From Vigna angularis (lineage: Eukaryota; Streptophyta; Magnoliopsida; Fabales; Fabaceae), in the NCBI RefSeq assembly GCF_016808095.1, contig NC_068970.1, positions 24,596,501 to 24,660,500 on the forward strand: a stretch of 64,000 nt of DNA. Reading direction: 5' to 3'. Positions within the stretch are counted from its first letter, which is position 1; every line of letters starts with the position of its first letter. This document shows positions 35,101 to 48,554 of the stretch, one piece after another. A model generated the notes under the pieces. The model made no database searches. It had not been told where the DNA came from and worked only from the letters and a program-made list of their open reading frames with translations. Position numbers and translations under genes: made by a program.

Positions 35101-38100
35101 ATTGTATTATTAAGTAGTTTCAACCTGAGGAGGTTATAGTTATATTTATAATTATATACTCTTTTTTTTTCCTTTTTTGACATTTATCATACCCTGTGCA
35201 ATCAGAATAAGATGCTACAATTTCATTATTGAAGGGATTAACGTGTTTGTCTGTCTGTTGTATATAAACACACACACAAACACGTTCACCACTTACCAAT
35301 TCTGTGATTACTAGTTTTAAAGTATGTGTACTGTGTTTGTGTAGTTACAAAGCATGGGGTACACTTCTAGGTCAACAGCTATCAGAGAGGGATATTATTG
35401 TGGCATGTATTGATTACAGGTGATACTTCCTTCCCCAACTTTCACATCTGTAAGGCTCTAGGTAGAAGCTATCTGCCCATTAAAATTGTTATGGAGACAA
35501 ATATTCTGTTGTACTAGTAAATAGTAATAAAGAAAACTCTATTCCTGGGTTCTATTCTACTGTATCGTCTTATCATCTTTTCTAAATATTTTCTGTTTCA
35601 ATTTATTCTTTGGTCCCGGTCCTTATGTTTTAGTTTGTACTGTCTCTTTTTGGTTTCTTCATGATATTGATGATAAAATAAGAACTCTTCGATAGTTTTC
35701 AATCTTCTCGTTTTTGTTTTTGAAAATTCTATTGATAAATTTAAAATATTGTTATATAATTAGAAAGTCTTAGGGTGTAACCAAGCCATTATTTGTAGTG
35801 ACCCCTTTCAACTGCTCACTTTCCCGTTAGTTTTTATGGAGACTCCTGAATGGTTCCATATCTCTAATGTGCATCTTTTATGCAGGATTTCTTCCAGTTT
35901 AAAGCATGGGGATTGTTGAAATATAAAATTCAAAATCGAAATGAAATTTGGTAGTGAAAGCAGTAATGAATAATACCAATACAAGGAAATCAGTGGTTTG
36001 TGTTGTGCCTCATCACAAACCACTAAAAGCATATGTAATTCAAATTTTCTGTCAAGCTACTAGAGATTCACCTAAGAATAAATAGTTTACAGAAGTGAGT
36101 ATTACTTGCTTTTGTCTTTCTATTGCTGTGTTATAAAACATTTTTTTTCTTGCAGAAATTTTCCCCAGGGAACCATCAGCGATATGATAGCTGATTCTTC
36201 TCAAGGCATCGCATTTGTGTGCAACAATATTGCAGAGTATGGAGGTGATCCTAACAGGTGAATAAACATTCTCTTAAGTTCAAAGTTTTCTCATTAAGGC
36301 ATCCAATTTATTCTCTTGCTTTAAGTGTAATGTGCTTCTCATGATCAATAATGATACTTTTCCAATTTTTTCCCATAGAATTTACCTAATGGGACAATCA
36401 GCTGGAGCACATATTGCTGCATGTGTAATAGTGGAGCAGGCAATCAAAGAGGCAGGTGAAGGAGAGAGTACATCTTGGAGTCTTTCCCAGATTAAGACTT
36501 ATTTTGGTTTATCTGGAGGGTAAGTACTTGCAGAAAGTCCCTTTCAGTAAAAGTCTCTTCCCTTTCAATCTTAGTAGTTAAATATGCGCGCTATAGCAGA
36601 GCGTCGCATGGCGAGAAATCTACCATTTTTTGTGCTGTAGTGGCGCAAGCTTCATACTATATGCAAGGGCTCTCTCACCTTAATTTAACACAAACCCCCA
36701 AACCCCAGGGGCATACCCACCTCTTGAAAGGGCCGTGGACATGTTTTGCTGTTATTTGTCCTAAAGTGGTGTCCCTCTGTGATATTGCTCAACCTCCCGT
36801 TTTATTTTATCGGCAAATTGGTGATATGTTGTTTTTTGTTAGCGGATTCAAACCCGCGACCTTTTATGTTTCCATCCCTTCCACTTTTATCATCAAACCA
36901 ACCTTACATCTCCTATCGCTCACTCCTTTTGTTATATCCTTATGTTTTGTTCTTAAAGTTTTTCTTTAGTTTTTTTAATTATTTTAAACTTCATAGGTCG
37001 CCCTTGAAACAATTGCAGCATCATCCAGTTGGAAGCTTACAATTGTTTAATTTCTTGAATTTGTTGTTCTTGACTTGTGTGACGAGACTGATAACTATGA
37101 TGTTATCCACATTTGAATTAGTCTTCTTTGCTGCGTTCTATATATATCTCTTTAGCTGGCTGTAGTACGTAGTGTTCTCTTCGATCTCATTTTTATGTTG
37201 ATCAGAAATGAATAAGGACAAACTCAAGCCCCAAAGATAGCTTGAGTGATTAGGATTATTTAAGTCTTAACAAACACCTCTCACACAGGATTGGACATCT
37301 ACAGTGACTTAACATCAATGCGGGATAGACTTCGATATCATATTCAAATTTGATTCCATCTAACTCAATCCAAAATGCTTTCTCAAGGGGTACCCATTTG
37401 TAAGGATTATTTTGGTTGACATTCCTACCCAATGTGGAGACATCTAATAATCTTCAATACCAAGTTTCTTTCTTTTCTTTCTTTATTGTTGGGATCAACT
37501 TTCTCCACTTTTTTTCATCCCGGGCGATATATTCCTCGTTTCCTTGGAAAAATAAATGATTGTTTTGAATGAAGTTTTGTCCCTTCAGTTTGTGGCCAAT
37601 GAACGGAAGACTAGGTGAAACAATCAGGCTAGCTATGTCACCGTACCCTTCTTCAAACTGCTGTTCGTTTGCTATGAATGGTGCGAAATGGAGTTTGAAA
37701 TCAAGGATGGGTCATCATATTGTGCCTTGCTACCTTGCAGAAAATATTGTATTTTCCTTGATTTGACTGGTTACAAGATGGTAGAACAAATAGGGAACTA
37801 GGGCAACAACTGTACACTTATCTAGGCTTAAGTGAGAGGACAGACAATATCTCCTAACTGGTAACACAAACTTACAGATATGAGATAGTAGAGATACCCA
37901 AAATAGGAATGACGGAACTAATGTCTGCACTTATGAAAACAAAATAGGAGGATTCTGTTTTATCCTGATAAGCAGGAACTATAATTGCCAATCTAGGGTT
38001 TGATCTTTGCAATTCAATTCTTCTAAAAAAATCGGAAGTTGAATTTAAGAATTAGCGGAGTCTGCGCATTAACGTCTCTTTAAGCTCAAAGGACTCGTAG

Positions 38101-40458
38101 AGTAGGGAGTCTGTTAGATATGTAATAAAGGTCGCTCGTGTTTTCACCTAACAATTTTGGCTATTGTTGTTGTTTGGTTCGTGAAAGATCTCATGATGTA
38201 AATGGAAATTTTGATCGTGATATTTTACAAAGTTCTACTAAGTTAGAAATGCAAATTTTAATGGTGATATGTTACAAAACCAGTTGTTCTACAAATATTA
38301 AAAATGTAAATTTTGATTGTAATATGTTCCAAAAGCGTTTTGTTTTAGTAATATAGGAGTGCTACACTGTTGTACATGTTACCGAATATAATGTAGCTCA
38401 AGTTGATCATGTATGGATTTAATCTTTTCAAATTATAATGGCAGAAATAAATGTCTCCAGAAGATATGTAATGTCTACTAATTCTTCCAATTATCGGTTT
38501 GATTTTGTTTCTTATGGTAAATGCAATGTTATATGATTGAGATTGTTTATTATATTACCTTGCAGCTCCCACCAATGATAGTTGACTTAACACTAAGATT
38601 AACATAATTTATTTTCTGTATTTCCTTCTTAAATCAATTCAGGTATAATTTATTTAACCTAGTAGATCATTTCCACAGTAGGGGTCTTTATCGGTCCATC
38701 TTTCTAAGGTACACACTTCATTCATCTTCAAGTGAGTTAATGTTCAGTTCCCTGCTTTTCGCTGTATTAGACTTTCAAATGACTACCTCTACCTTACAGC
38801 ATAATGGAAGGGGAGGAATCCCTGAGACGGTTTTCTCCAGAAGTAATGGTTCAAGATCCAAACATTGGAAATGTCAATTCTCTACTACCTCCTGTAGTGC
38901 TTTTTCATGGGACTGGGGATTATTCAATACCATCAGATGCCAGGTTTGTGTCCGCCCGTTCTAAATATTTTGTAACAATAGAAAACAGGAGTATATATTG
39001 AGTGTCCTATTGAATTGTCGTGGTTTAGTTTTGCCGAGATAGCCTAGATGACCTTATTTGGGGAGCGTAGTGACAGATAATTACTGAATGATTTAGTTTT
39101 TAATGAGCATCTTACTTTAACTTCAAGTTATTGATAAGCACGTAGAAGAAACAGCACAGAAACGACCTATGTCAGTTCCTTGTCCCCCTGAAACTAGATT
39201 TCAGCAAACAATCAGTATAGAAAGAAAAAAAATTATGTAAGTGATGTAACGTGGTGATTAAGTTCAATTGTACGAGGAGATCTCACAATATCAATATCGT
39301 ACTATTTGATGTCTTAAATTATCTCCTGGAATTAGTTTATCCATTTCTCTTGTTTTAATTTTTTTGGGTATATCTCCATACTTATCTGCTCTCGTATGAC
39401 GTTTGAGTTCATTACTGTCAAAATGGGCATACTATTATAAGTGCGCTGTTAATGATCAACATAAGGTATAACAAGCATTCAAAAACCTACGGGATTTTCT
39501 GTGGTATCTGACGAACTTCAGAAATTGAAAAGGCATTCTCAAGTTATGTGGTTGTTTAAGCTCTTTGAACCTTTAGGAAAAGATTGCACCTTATGTGGTT
39601 GTTTAAGTGTGTTTTTTGATTGAGTGAATACTGATGAAGTGTGAGGTTGGAAATGGAAATACGTAATGGTAACAAAGTTACATTGTAAGCATTTTATAAG
39701 CGACAAAGCTGTGAGTGAAGAGCTATTGCTGTTATATGACCAAATCTATTTAGAATTAATTGAACCTTAAGAAATATTCTAGCAAGAATGTTTTCTTACG
39801 TACTAAACTTGGTTAAACTGTTAGAACCCGTTTTTTAAAAGGTTAAGTTGAAATGTGCGCATGTAATGCTTTTGCATGGGTTATAAAGTAGGCTTTAATC
39901 CTGTATATCCTTCAATGGGCTACTAGAAGAAATTTACCACTTTGAATGGTGGGTATTTACATTATGTAGCAGCGAATTGTCATTATAGTGCAAGTAATTC
40001 GCTTGTCTTCCTATTGAAGCATCCTCTTTAAAAAAAATTCGGATGTTTTCGCTGCTAGACTTTGACTAACATACTATTTTATACAGTAAATCATTTGCTG
40101 AAACTCTTAAAAGAGTTGGAGTGACGGCTGAAGCAATTATGTACGATGGGAAGACTCATACAGATGTGTTTCTACAGGTATTTGGTCACTCTGCTTCTCA
40201 TAGATTTTGATAAATCTGTTCCTTTTCTTTATTGCCGAGACAACTCTACCATTTTTCAATAAGCAGGCATTGATGTGAAATGGTTATACATTTCAGGATC
40301 CGATGAGAGGTGGAAAAGATGACATGTTTGAAGATTTAGTAGGATATATCCACGCTGGTGATGCTGAGGCCCGTGCCAGAGATGCAGAGGCTCCTCCAAG
40401 GAGACGCCTTGTGCCTGAATGCATGTTAAAACTCGCTCATAGCGTTAGTCCATTCTAG
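32149..40458 (+). CDS. ICME: Isoprenylcysteine alpha-carbonyl methylesterase (ICME/ICME-like), 11 exons
   Basis: The alpha/beta-hydrolase demethylates the C-terminal isoprenylcysteine methyl ester of prenylated proteins in the ER/Golgi membrane; in Arabidopsis it affects ABA signalling. Exons: 32149-32531, 33382-33458, 33573-33642, 33728-33808, 35345-35419, 36156-36257, 36379-36519, 38643-38708, 38800-38943, 40087-40177 and 40297-40458, total 1,392 nt (463 aa). Every junction is GT-AG and keeps frame. Features: a low-complexity Ser/Pro/Arg N terminus, a hydrophobic segment ([20 protein letters not shown]), the oxyanion region TGGAWIIG, the nucleophile elbow GQSAGAH (Ser), Asp in GTGDYSIP, His in DGKTHTD, and C-terminal RRRLVPE. 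The start MPSQIF is preferred over an in-frame ATG 12 codons upstream because plant family members begin similarly. The catalytic triad is intact. Which of the ICME paralogues it is remains open. Confidence 0.93.
34225..34650 (-). mobile_element. Copia pol 3'-end remnant in intron 4 of the methylesterase gene
   Basis: On the minus strand 34560-34480 reads [19 protein letters not shown], then a LKYIK block, as in copia RNase H. Nearer the end comes [20 protein letters not shown] and then a polypurine GAAAGGGAG (34225-34236). This is the usual C-terminal integration of copia polyproteins (xxADIFTKxL) followed by the polypurine tract. Several stops interrupt it. It lies antisense within a 1,536-bp intron and leaves the exons intact. 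Confidence 0.7.
36585..37170. repeat. Probable DNA-transposon remnant in intron 7 of the methylesterase gene
   Basis: GCGCGCTATAGCAGAGCGTCG near 36587 recalls the (GCTATAGCG)-type motif of a common dicot hAT-like repeat. The segment also has the phrase GGATTCAAACCCGCGACC (36844-36861). The two long ORFs (36640-36969 and 36746-37165) show no domain. The intron is 2.1 kb, against under 1 kb for most others. Confidence 0.35.
37205..37420 (+). repeat. SINE-like or MITE-like segment in intron 7
   Basis: It begins with a box-A-like TAGCTTGAGTGATTAGGA, followed by CAAACACCTCTCACACAGG and GACTTCGATATC. The layout recalls tRNA-derived or legume short repeats. A clear box B and a poly-A tail were not found. 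Confidence 0.25.
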
Positions 40459-41300
40459 TCTCCAACTAACATTCTTTCTCCATTTTATTATTTTTCTTTG
40501 TACATAATCTCATTCACCTCCTAAATTAATTTTCAACATTCCATTCTATTACTAGATTTAGCAATACAAGTAGACTCAAACATTTGCTTCTCATTAATGT
40601 TCAATTTTTAATTAAACCTAACTTCACTCAAAAAACTATCCTATTAGTGTGGCCAACTCTTTTTTTTTTTAACGTTTTAAAAGAAGATTAATTTTTAATA
40701 AATTTCAAGTCTCAATAATTCAACTACAGTAAAACTTTAATTGAATAGGAGTAATACGTTAACGATTATTAAATAAATATAATATTATAATTTTGTTCAA
40801 TTGAAATTCTGAAATAATAATAGTAACATCTATGCATACATAATAAAAAATAAAAAATTAATATAATATTAAATTATAAGAAATTATTTGACATGATTTC
40901 TTTAGAAAGTGATTTGAGTTTTCAAAGTATAATTTTTCATAATTGTATCACAAGTTTGAGTTGGTTCGATGTTTGTACCATTCTTTCGAAGAAGATATAG
41001 TGAGTAAAATGAGGTACTAATTTAATTAGACATCAAAATTTTGTAAAATCAATGGTCTGTTCTCTGTGATGGAAATAAATGAGTCAAGTCATTAAACTGT
41101 AGAATTCCCTGGCTCATATGGCTCAATAATATTTAAGAAACAGAACCGTTAATAATGAGTTTCTCGTTTTTATTAATAAATAAAAAATAATTTCATTTCT
41201 TTTTAGTTTTAATTTTAGGGAATAAAGCATCCATATTGTAACATCCGATATTAGTATATCAATATTATTAAATATCACAATTAAGATATTAAACATAATA

Positions 41301-41303
<3 letters not shown>

Positions 41304-41336
<33 letters not shown>
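41304..41336. repeat. (AT)n microsatellite
   Basis: Uninterrupted AT/TA run followed by a T homopolymer. Confidence 0.9.
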
Positions 41337-41344
<8 letters not shown>

Positions 41345-42432
41345 TTTTATTTATTTATTGATTGTACTTAAATCTTCTGAAGTCACACACTCTCTTACTA
41401 ACTTCTTTATCTTTAGTTGTTCACATAACATACGAGCGATTACAGTAGATAAACAAATTACAAACCAAACAAAAAACATGATAAATTAGTGAACATAACA
41501 ATTCATATTAATAATCAAAACATATTATATAAAAATGACATTCATCTCCATTAATATAATATTTAATATCCTATATCAACAATCAAATATCCATAATACA
41601 TTTATATTTGACTCTATTTCTATAGAACTCGAGTGATGAGTAGACTAAAAAATTATGCACCCTCAAATATAACAAAATAAATTCTTAATACCTGAATGAT
41701 TCAATCATGTTTATATCAAAACACTGTATTGTAGGAATCTTTTTTAATATACCATAAACTCAAAATTAAAACAATTTAACATTTTAGAGTTTCAAAAGTA
41801 AAAGACCCTTCCATTGACAGTCAATAAAGAAAAATCTTAATCTCTTGAAGATTTCTCTGCTCGGTTAATGATTTTTCACGGAAAAGGTTTTTACCCAATT
41901 CCAGGTTCTTTTATTGTTTGAATTATATAGGTTTCGTATTAATAGTATTTTTATTTTGTTTTTGACAATTTTTTTATTTTAGTTTCAACATTTCAATTGT
42001 CTTATTTAATTATATTTATTTTTTCTGTTAAAAAAATTGTAAGTTTTTCTCACTCTTAAGTATAACTTTTCTTTATAAAAGTGTGTGGCCTAAATTCATA
42101 AATAAACCTTAAGAAAACGAAAGAAGAAATTACGAAACCTTTAACTTTTTTTTAATTGAATAGATTCTTTATGAGAATTTGATTATAAAAAATGTGAGAT
42201 TGTTTCAGAAAATAACTTGGCAAACAATTTTTTACTAAATTCAACTAATAATTTGAAAAAAAAATTAATTTAATGCATTGAAGTAGTTTTAAACATTTTT
42301 GTTAAATAGGACTTAAACTAAAATTAATATATTTATTATAACATTTTTTTATATAATATTTTGATCTTTAATATACATAAAAAATACAATTCATTTTTAT
42401 ATTAAAATGAAAAGAATAAAAAGATAATAAAA

Positions 42433-42437
<5 letters not shown>

Positions 42438-42468
<31 letters not shown>
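42438..42468. repeat. (AT)n microsatellite
   Basis: Uninterrupted TA dinucleotides. Confidence 0.9.
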
Positions 42469-42472
<4 letters not shown>

Positions 42473-45400
42473 AAAATATGTATTTAAACTAAATTCTAAA
42501 GTTAATAAACTTTAAATGTAAAATAATAATAAACAGAAATCAACAAGAAAAAAACACTCAAAGCATGAACATAAAATAATATTAAAAAGTAAAAATATGT
42601 CGAGAAATTAAATAAACAAAGTAAAATAAATACTAAATATAAAACAAAAACTTGAATAATAAATCGATAAAATTGACGAACAACAATACTAATATTCTCT
42701 TTCTGATTTTCATGTTCGAATTTTACGAGAGTTTTGTTAGATGATATTTTTTTACCCTTATGAATTTATTATATTTTTCCAATAATGCACTTAATATTTT
42801 AAAAGACACAATCTTCTCAACTTCTCCTAAGATTAAAAATAAAGATACACGATTGTGAAAAATAACTTTGATCGTTGTAACGTTACTATTATGCAATTAT
42901 ATATATTATACTAATTTTTTTCACTAATCATCTATATATATAGCATTTAATTGTATATATATATATATTGTATTTACTTTCTCCCGTAGATAATTTCTTC
43001 AAAATATAAAACTTTAATTCATCAACTAAATTTAAAATACAAATATTCACATGATTTTATAGTCCTGGGTCTCACCATTGGATACTCCACTCCACCTGCA
43101 CCATCCTTTATTCTTATATAACACTATTATAACGATTAGAAAATTACAATCTACAAAAGAAAGTAAGTTAATATGTTTTTGTAATAACATATAAATTTAT
43201 GAATTGATCATTTTAGACATCAAAAAATCTTGTAAGTCACAGTCAACAATCATTCAAATTCGTCAATAATAATAACTAACATTATATTATACTTTTTTAA
43301 AAACTCATATTTATTTAAATTTCGAGATTCTACTCTAATCACATCATCTTCCACTCGTACAGAATTCTATATATCAAGAATTGAGCCCTCAACTCATATG
43401 ATAAAGTAAATTTTCTTGTGACTTATCAAACTCAATTCTTTTTTCACACCATAAGCTAAGTCACAGGAAATGTCGTTTCATCACCTAACTAATTATCTTC
43501 CTTTATGTGGATCTAATAATTAGTATATACAAAACAATGTTTATTAAATTCTCCATTCAATGTACATCCTATAACCATTTAACGTTGCATTTTCTTCTTG
43601 AAAATAACCACATTTACATCACACATAAAAATATATAAGATCAAGTAGATTATTGCCTAATCCTCTGGCTCTATTTGACCTCACACACCTTTCAATAGAT
43701 TATGATCATTGATTCTATTTGACCCCACATATCTCATACATTTTCATCTCATGATTAAAAACATAATTTTTCTCTTTCTCACTCAAAAGGCATACAAGCT
43801 CGTCTAACAAGACAACCTTGAGAGTTTTCTAAACAACCTTCCCCATGTCGCTGAGTGAGTCGCGCTTAGAGGCGTGCTCGCTTAGTGAATACTTGGCTCG
43901 CTCAACAATGAATCTCCTTTGAATTTTTGAACTTTAAGTAAATTATTTTTGCTTAGTGAGGGAATTGACTCAGCCAACAAGCAAGTATTGGGAAAGATAA
44001 TTTTTGCTCAGTGATACCAAACTCATCTAGTGACCCAACAACCTTAGCTCTTTGGAATTTTATTAAAGTATTTTCACTCGGCAAATGATTTACTCCCTTA
44101 GCGAGTAGGACCTCCAGAAGCTTTTCTCCAAAATCTCACCCAAAGAGTAATGCAACCTGAGCTCTCTAAATTTTTAAAATTTCATTTTTTCTCAACAACT
44201 AACCAACCCACTCAACGAGCCTGCATAACCAAGAAAATTTGATAAGTATATCAAACTTGTTTCTTAGCTTAAATTGAGTTTTTAATCTCTTAAATTAGTT
44301 ATAACAAGTCTAGTTCAGTTCTAAAACATAGCACCGAGAGCCAATTTAACCAACATAACATTTACACGGTCTCAAATTGTTTCTAAATCACATACAATAT
44401 ATGTTCAATTTCACATCTCAATCATTATTTAACAACAATCATCTTTATCGCTAACATTTTCTATAACAAACACTATAATTACCTATCACATTCCATCAAA
44501 TTCTCATTCACACAACTCAATTAGGTATAATATAACAAAAGAAATAACAAAATAACTAGCTTCCCTACCTAGACTTGAATTTCTAACTCAAATAAGTTTC
44601 ATCGACTCAATCTCACAAAATACTTTACTTATACAAAGAAAATTCATATCAACTATATAAACACATCTTAGTGATAATAGACCGACAAAGATTCATTTTG
44701 AACCTTTTTGAGTTATATGTAATTACAAATCATCCTATGCACACAAGATTTTTAGAAATGACTTAAGAAAAAAAACCAAAAAATAAATTTATTTTGATGA
44801 AAATTCTTATAAACTAAAATGATAGTACTCTCTTCCAAACTTCCTATTTTAATCTTATGTGTAGATTAGCTAGAATATTAAAAAAAAAGATAAAAATCAA
44901 TTTTTAGAAAAATGGTAGTGCAATAAAATAAAACTGAAAATCAACTTATTTTTATTTATAACTTGAACTTTTAAATAATAAAATATTCAAATACTATTTA
45001 TAAAAATTACTTCTACTTTTTAAGTATTTTCTAGATCTTAGAGTCGTAATAAATTACTCTTCTCTACCTATAATTTTCATAATCTCGATTTTTGAATTAA
45101 TCAGATCCAATTTTCATCAATAAAACAAAACTTTAACTTTTAGTGAATTTTAACCTATTCCGTATATTTTACTCCAACTAACTATATACCTGTATCATAT
45201 GAAACCTTTTTTGATATCAAAAGGGGTTAAAAATAGCTACCTCAATCAAATTTAAGTTGAACATAATAAGTTATAATAATAATAATAAGAATAATAATCC
45301 AAACTATAAACTAAATCCCATTGCTTTACTGTAAAAAGAATCTGAAAGTTTTCAATTCTTTTTTCTTGTTATTAATTATTTAGATTGATTTTCCTTTTTT

Positions 45401-46310
45401 GTAAGGAACATCTCTAAACAAAACCATTTTTGTTACGTTAGTCGAAATGGAATACATGAATTGGGAAAGGAACCTCTGGTATATAATAACGTGTACAACA
45501 TTAACTCACCCATAACGCATTAAGATAAATTATCCTAATTATCCCAAGAATCACTTACATTTATCTGTTAACAATTTACTTTTTGTTTCGATTTAACACG
45601 AATTTTATCATTATAGCAAATAAATAAAATAAATTTAATACAAACAGTTTTTTACTACTTTTTCTCATCGTTCTAAACTTATCCTTAATTAATATTGGGA
45701 TTACATTTAATCTTTTAAAATATATAGAATTTAATTATACTAATTAAATTTTATTGCTATAAAAGTTAATTAGCTTTTTTTATATATTTTTTGCAAAAAA
45801 AAATATTTTTTTTATCTTTGAGTGGAGTAGTATTATTTTATTTACCACCTACATTTCTCTCATGCAATTACGTCACTCTGAACACTCCATGAATGATTTT
45901 ACTATCATTAAAAACCCAGCTTTACCAATAAAATTTGTCGAATTTCTTTGACCATTATGCAGAAGAAGTAGAAATGGATGATGCATACTGCTAAAGAAGA
46001 AAAAAAGCAAAGAGCCAGGTGTAGTTGTTTTATGTGTGAAGCATGCATAGTGGAGCAAATTATGTGGCAGCCCTAGTGCATCAAAGTTTTTTTCTAGCAA
46101 CTTTTTCTGTGTTCACACCCACCTACCAATCTACCATGCCATGGCAGTGTCTCTAATAAGCTCACACTCATGACAAGCCATAACAACACATAGGCTCGTT
46201 GTGGAGAGTGAACCTTCTAGCAGAAGCATGATTATTAGTTCTTGAATATCCCAAGGCCACAACCACCCCACTAATGTTAATGTCACACTCCTTTTTCCCT
46301 TTAAGAATTC

Positions 46311-46318
46311 TATATAAA
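46311..46318 (+). promoter_or_regulatory. TATA box of the lipid-transfer protein gene
   Basis: TATATAAA lies 88 bp before the ATG at 46399, so the predicted leader is about 55 nt. Confidence 0.65.
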
Positions 46319-46398
46319 CATGGTGATATTGGTCCATGGAACTCAAATAACTGTTATACAATTGAGTGATCAGTGTAAGCAGATTCTGAAAGAAAAAG

Positions 46399-46919
46399 AT
46401 GAGAGGGTTGAAAGGTAGAGGTAGAGCTATTTCCCTTGTGGCAGTGCTGATTTTTGTGTTGGCATCAGAGGTGTTGATTTTGGTGGCTGAGGGTGCTGGT
46501 GAGTGTGGAAAGACCCCTATAGGGTCTGCAGCTGCTAGTCTCAGCCCTTGCCTGAGTGCTGTTAATAATGTGAAGGCCAAGGTTCCTTTGACATGTTGTG
46601 CAAGAGTTGGTGCTTTGCTCAGAACTGCTCCAAAATGTCTCTGTGCTGTTCTGTTGTCACCTCTGGCCAAACAAGCTAAGATCAACCTTGCCACTGCTAT
46701 CACCATTCCAAAGAGATGCAACATCAAGAACCGTCCTGCAGGAAAGAAATGTGGAAGTAAGTTAACACAACCCACTTCACCTTCATTCTCATCCGTTTCA
46801 TATTTTGAATGCATTGATTCTTTAATATTTTGTGTTGTGTGCTTCTTCATTTCAACAAACACCTTATGTGCTTAGTTAACCTTGTTTATATTATGTTTGC
46901 AGAGTACACTCTACCCTGA
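46399..46919 (+). CDS. Non-specific lipid-transfer protein with eight-cysteine motif
   Basis: A small secreted protein that binds acyl lipids in a helical cavity held by four disulfides. The exons are 46399-46756 and 46903-46919, giving 124 aa. The donor GGAA/GTAAGT and acceptor TTTGCAG join to read KKCGKYTLP and stop. Unspliced reading would add a long unrelated tail. Residues 1-33 form a signal peptide (AVLIFVLASEVLILVA). Cysteines are at 36, 51, 66, 67, 80, 82, 107 and 118, spacing C-X14-C-X14-CC-X12-CXC-X24-C-X10-C. This is unlike type I or II and close to the less studied type V-like pattern. The mature protein is basic, with no GPI signal. The overlapping minus-strand 243-codon frame is a shadow. 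Confidence 0.92.
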
Positions 46920-48554
46920 AATCAAAACAACAGAATGATATTGAATATGCAGTGTTAAACAGATTAGAGAGATAAATAAATGCAGTGATACGGCATCTTC
47001 AACTGTCACCTGTTTCAGTGGTGGCATAGTGTTTGCTGTGTGTTGTTACAATCACATAATTTGATATTTTTTTTCTCGTCGTAATTAATATCAATGATTA
47101 CTATCTAAAACTTGTTATTGTTTTCATCCCAAAAAGATGTTAAGATAATGGAAATAATAAACATTCGTAACTCTTTGGTAGTTTCTCTGGTTAAATCTAA
47201 CGTTGATTATTGGCACGGTCAAAATTATAATTGATAATTAACATGGAATTCTTTCTATTTAATAATGAAAATGGTAATCATAAATAAGCATATTATTAAT
47301 ATTTATTTTTTAAAATTAAATAATCTTGAAAAGCTTGTATTTGTTAAATCTAACTGTAAAAAATTTCACCATCTTTACTTATCAATTTGACTCATTTAAA
47401 GTTTGATATATAAAACTACATAACTAAATAGATAAATAGCTCGAACCACAAAGTCAAATAATAATATGCAAAAGTTAAAAATCTATAAACTTTTTTAAAA
47501 AATATGCATTTTTTTTTGTTTCGTAGCTTAAAATGTGAGGTCAATGGTTGTTTAGGAACACGTGTTAACAAATTATTCGTAAATTTTAACCCAAATTCCC
47601 AATTCTAGAAGTTGAAATTTAGAATATTTTTCACACAATTTCTTTCGTGAATCCACTGAGATATTTTTTTTAAGATAAAATTATCACAGAATTAATTCTA
47701 AATACCAAAACAAATATTAGGTGATTCTATCAAGATAAAGTTAAACGTAATTCAAATACTTTTAATAAAACCAATTTTACGTAGTGAAATAATCCCACAC
47801 ACAATATTTTTCTAGTTCAAAATTAATCTCTTATTGAAAGAGAAAAATAAAAAACTTAAAGTTATTTTTCCATTTTCGCGAGAAAAAGAGTTTGTTCATG
47901 CCATTAATTGAAACCGCACATCACAAAGTAACAAATTAAAATAATTGAATTCAGCATAACACATGCGGAGTACATTAAAAATAGTTATCAGGTGCATAAA
48001 AAGAAAATAAAGAAAGGTGTATAAATTAAAAAAAAGTAAATAAATAAACAAAAAAAAGTTATAAGCAATTTAATTCAAATGATAAAATAAGAAAAATAAT
48101 AAATAATTTAATATACTAAATAATTTAAAAAATGTAAAGTAAAATTAAAATAATTTTACATCAAAAACTTGATTTTCTACAATAGCTTGAAAATTTATAA
48201 ATTTCAATATCTTATGGTGATGCAAATATACATACGTATAGAAAAATAGAAAAATATAAATATAGAAGAAATGATGTTGTGTTGTTTATGTTGTGAAAGG
48301 TTGAAAAGTGTAAACACTTTAGTCGAAGATGTCACTGTTTAAGTCCAACCGAACAAAAACAGAGGAAGAAGCATTTGGAATAGTTGTATTGAGAAAAGCG
48401 CTTGCTTTGTTTTCCAAATGTCACTCAGTCTCTGTGACATCTCTAAAACTCAAACTCGTAATAATAGAAATAACACACTTTGCACTCTTTCCAACGTTGT
48501 TTATCTTTCTCTTTATACCCACACGCCCATAATTACTTCCATTAATTCTGCCAA
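46920..48554. other. Intergenic region and SUVH promoter
   Basis: AT-rich; no gene. A TATAAATA-like stretch is near 48257. A 67-codon open frame (48329-48532) precedes the SUVH start by 22 bases and could be an upstream ORF if transcription begins before it, but nothing else supports it. Confidence 0.5.

Larger units (their letters stand above)
40459..46310. other. Intergenic DNA with LTR-like debris
   Basis: No host gene seen. AT runs are at 41304-41336 and 42438-42468. At 41237 TGTAACATCC occurs, the reverse of the ...GGATGTTACA end of the solo LTR, suggesting an inverted LTR start. Its partner end was not found. At 43850-44110 several phrases of the type GCTTAGTGAG/CGCTTAGTGAA recur, as in legume LTR leader regions. 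The 5' part (40459-41220) includes the methylesterase 3' UTR. Confidence 0.45.

Noticed and set aside
36640..37165. Two open frames in intron 7 of the methylesterase gene
   Set aside because: They lie between well-joined exons in repeat-like DNA and match no family.
46131..46862. 243-codon minus-strand open frame over the lipid-transfer gene
   Set aside because: It is antisense to a well-supported eight-cysteine protein and shows no domain.
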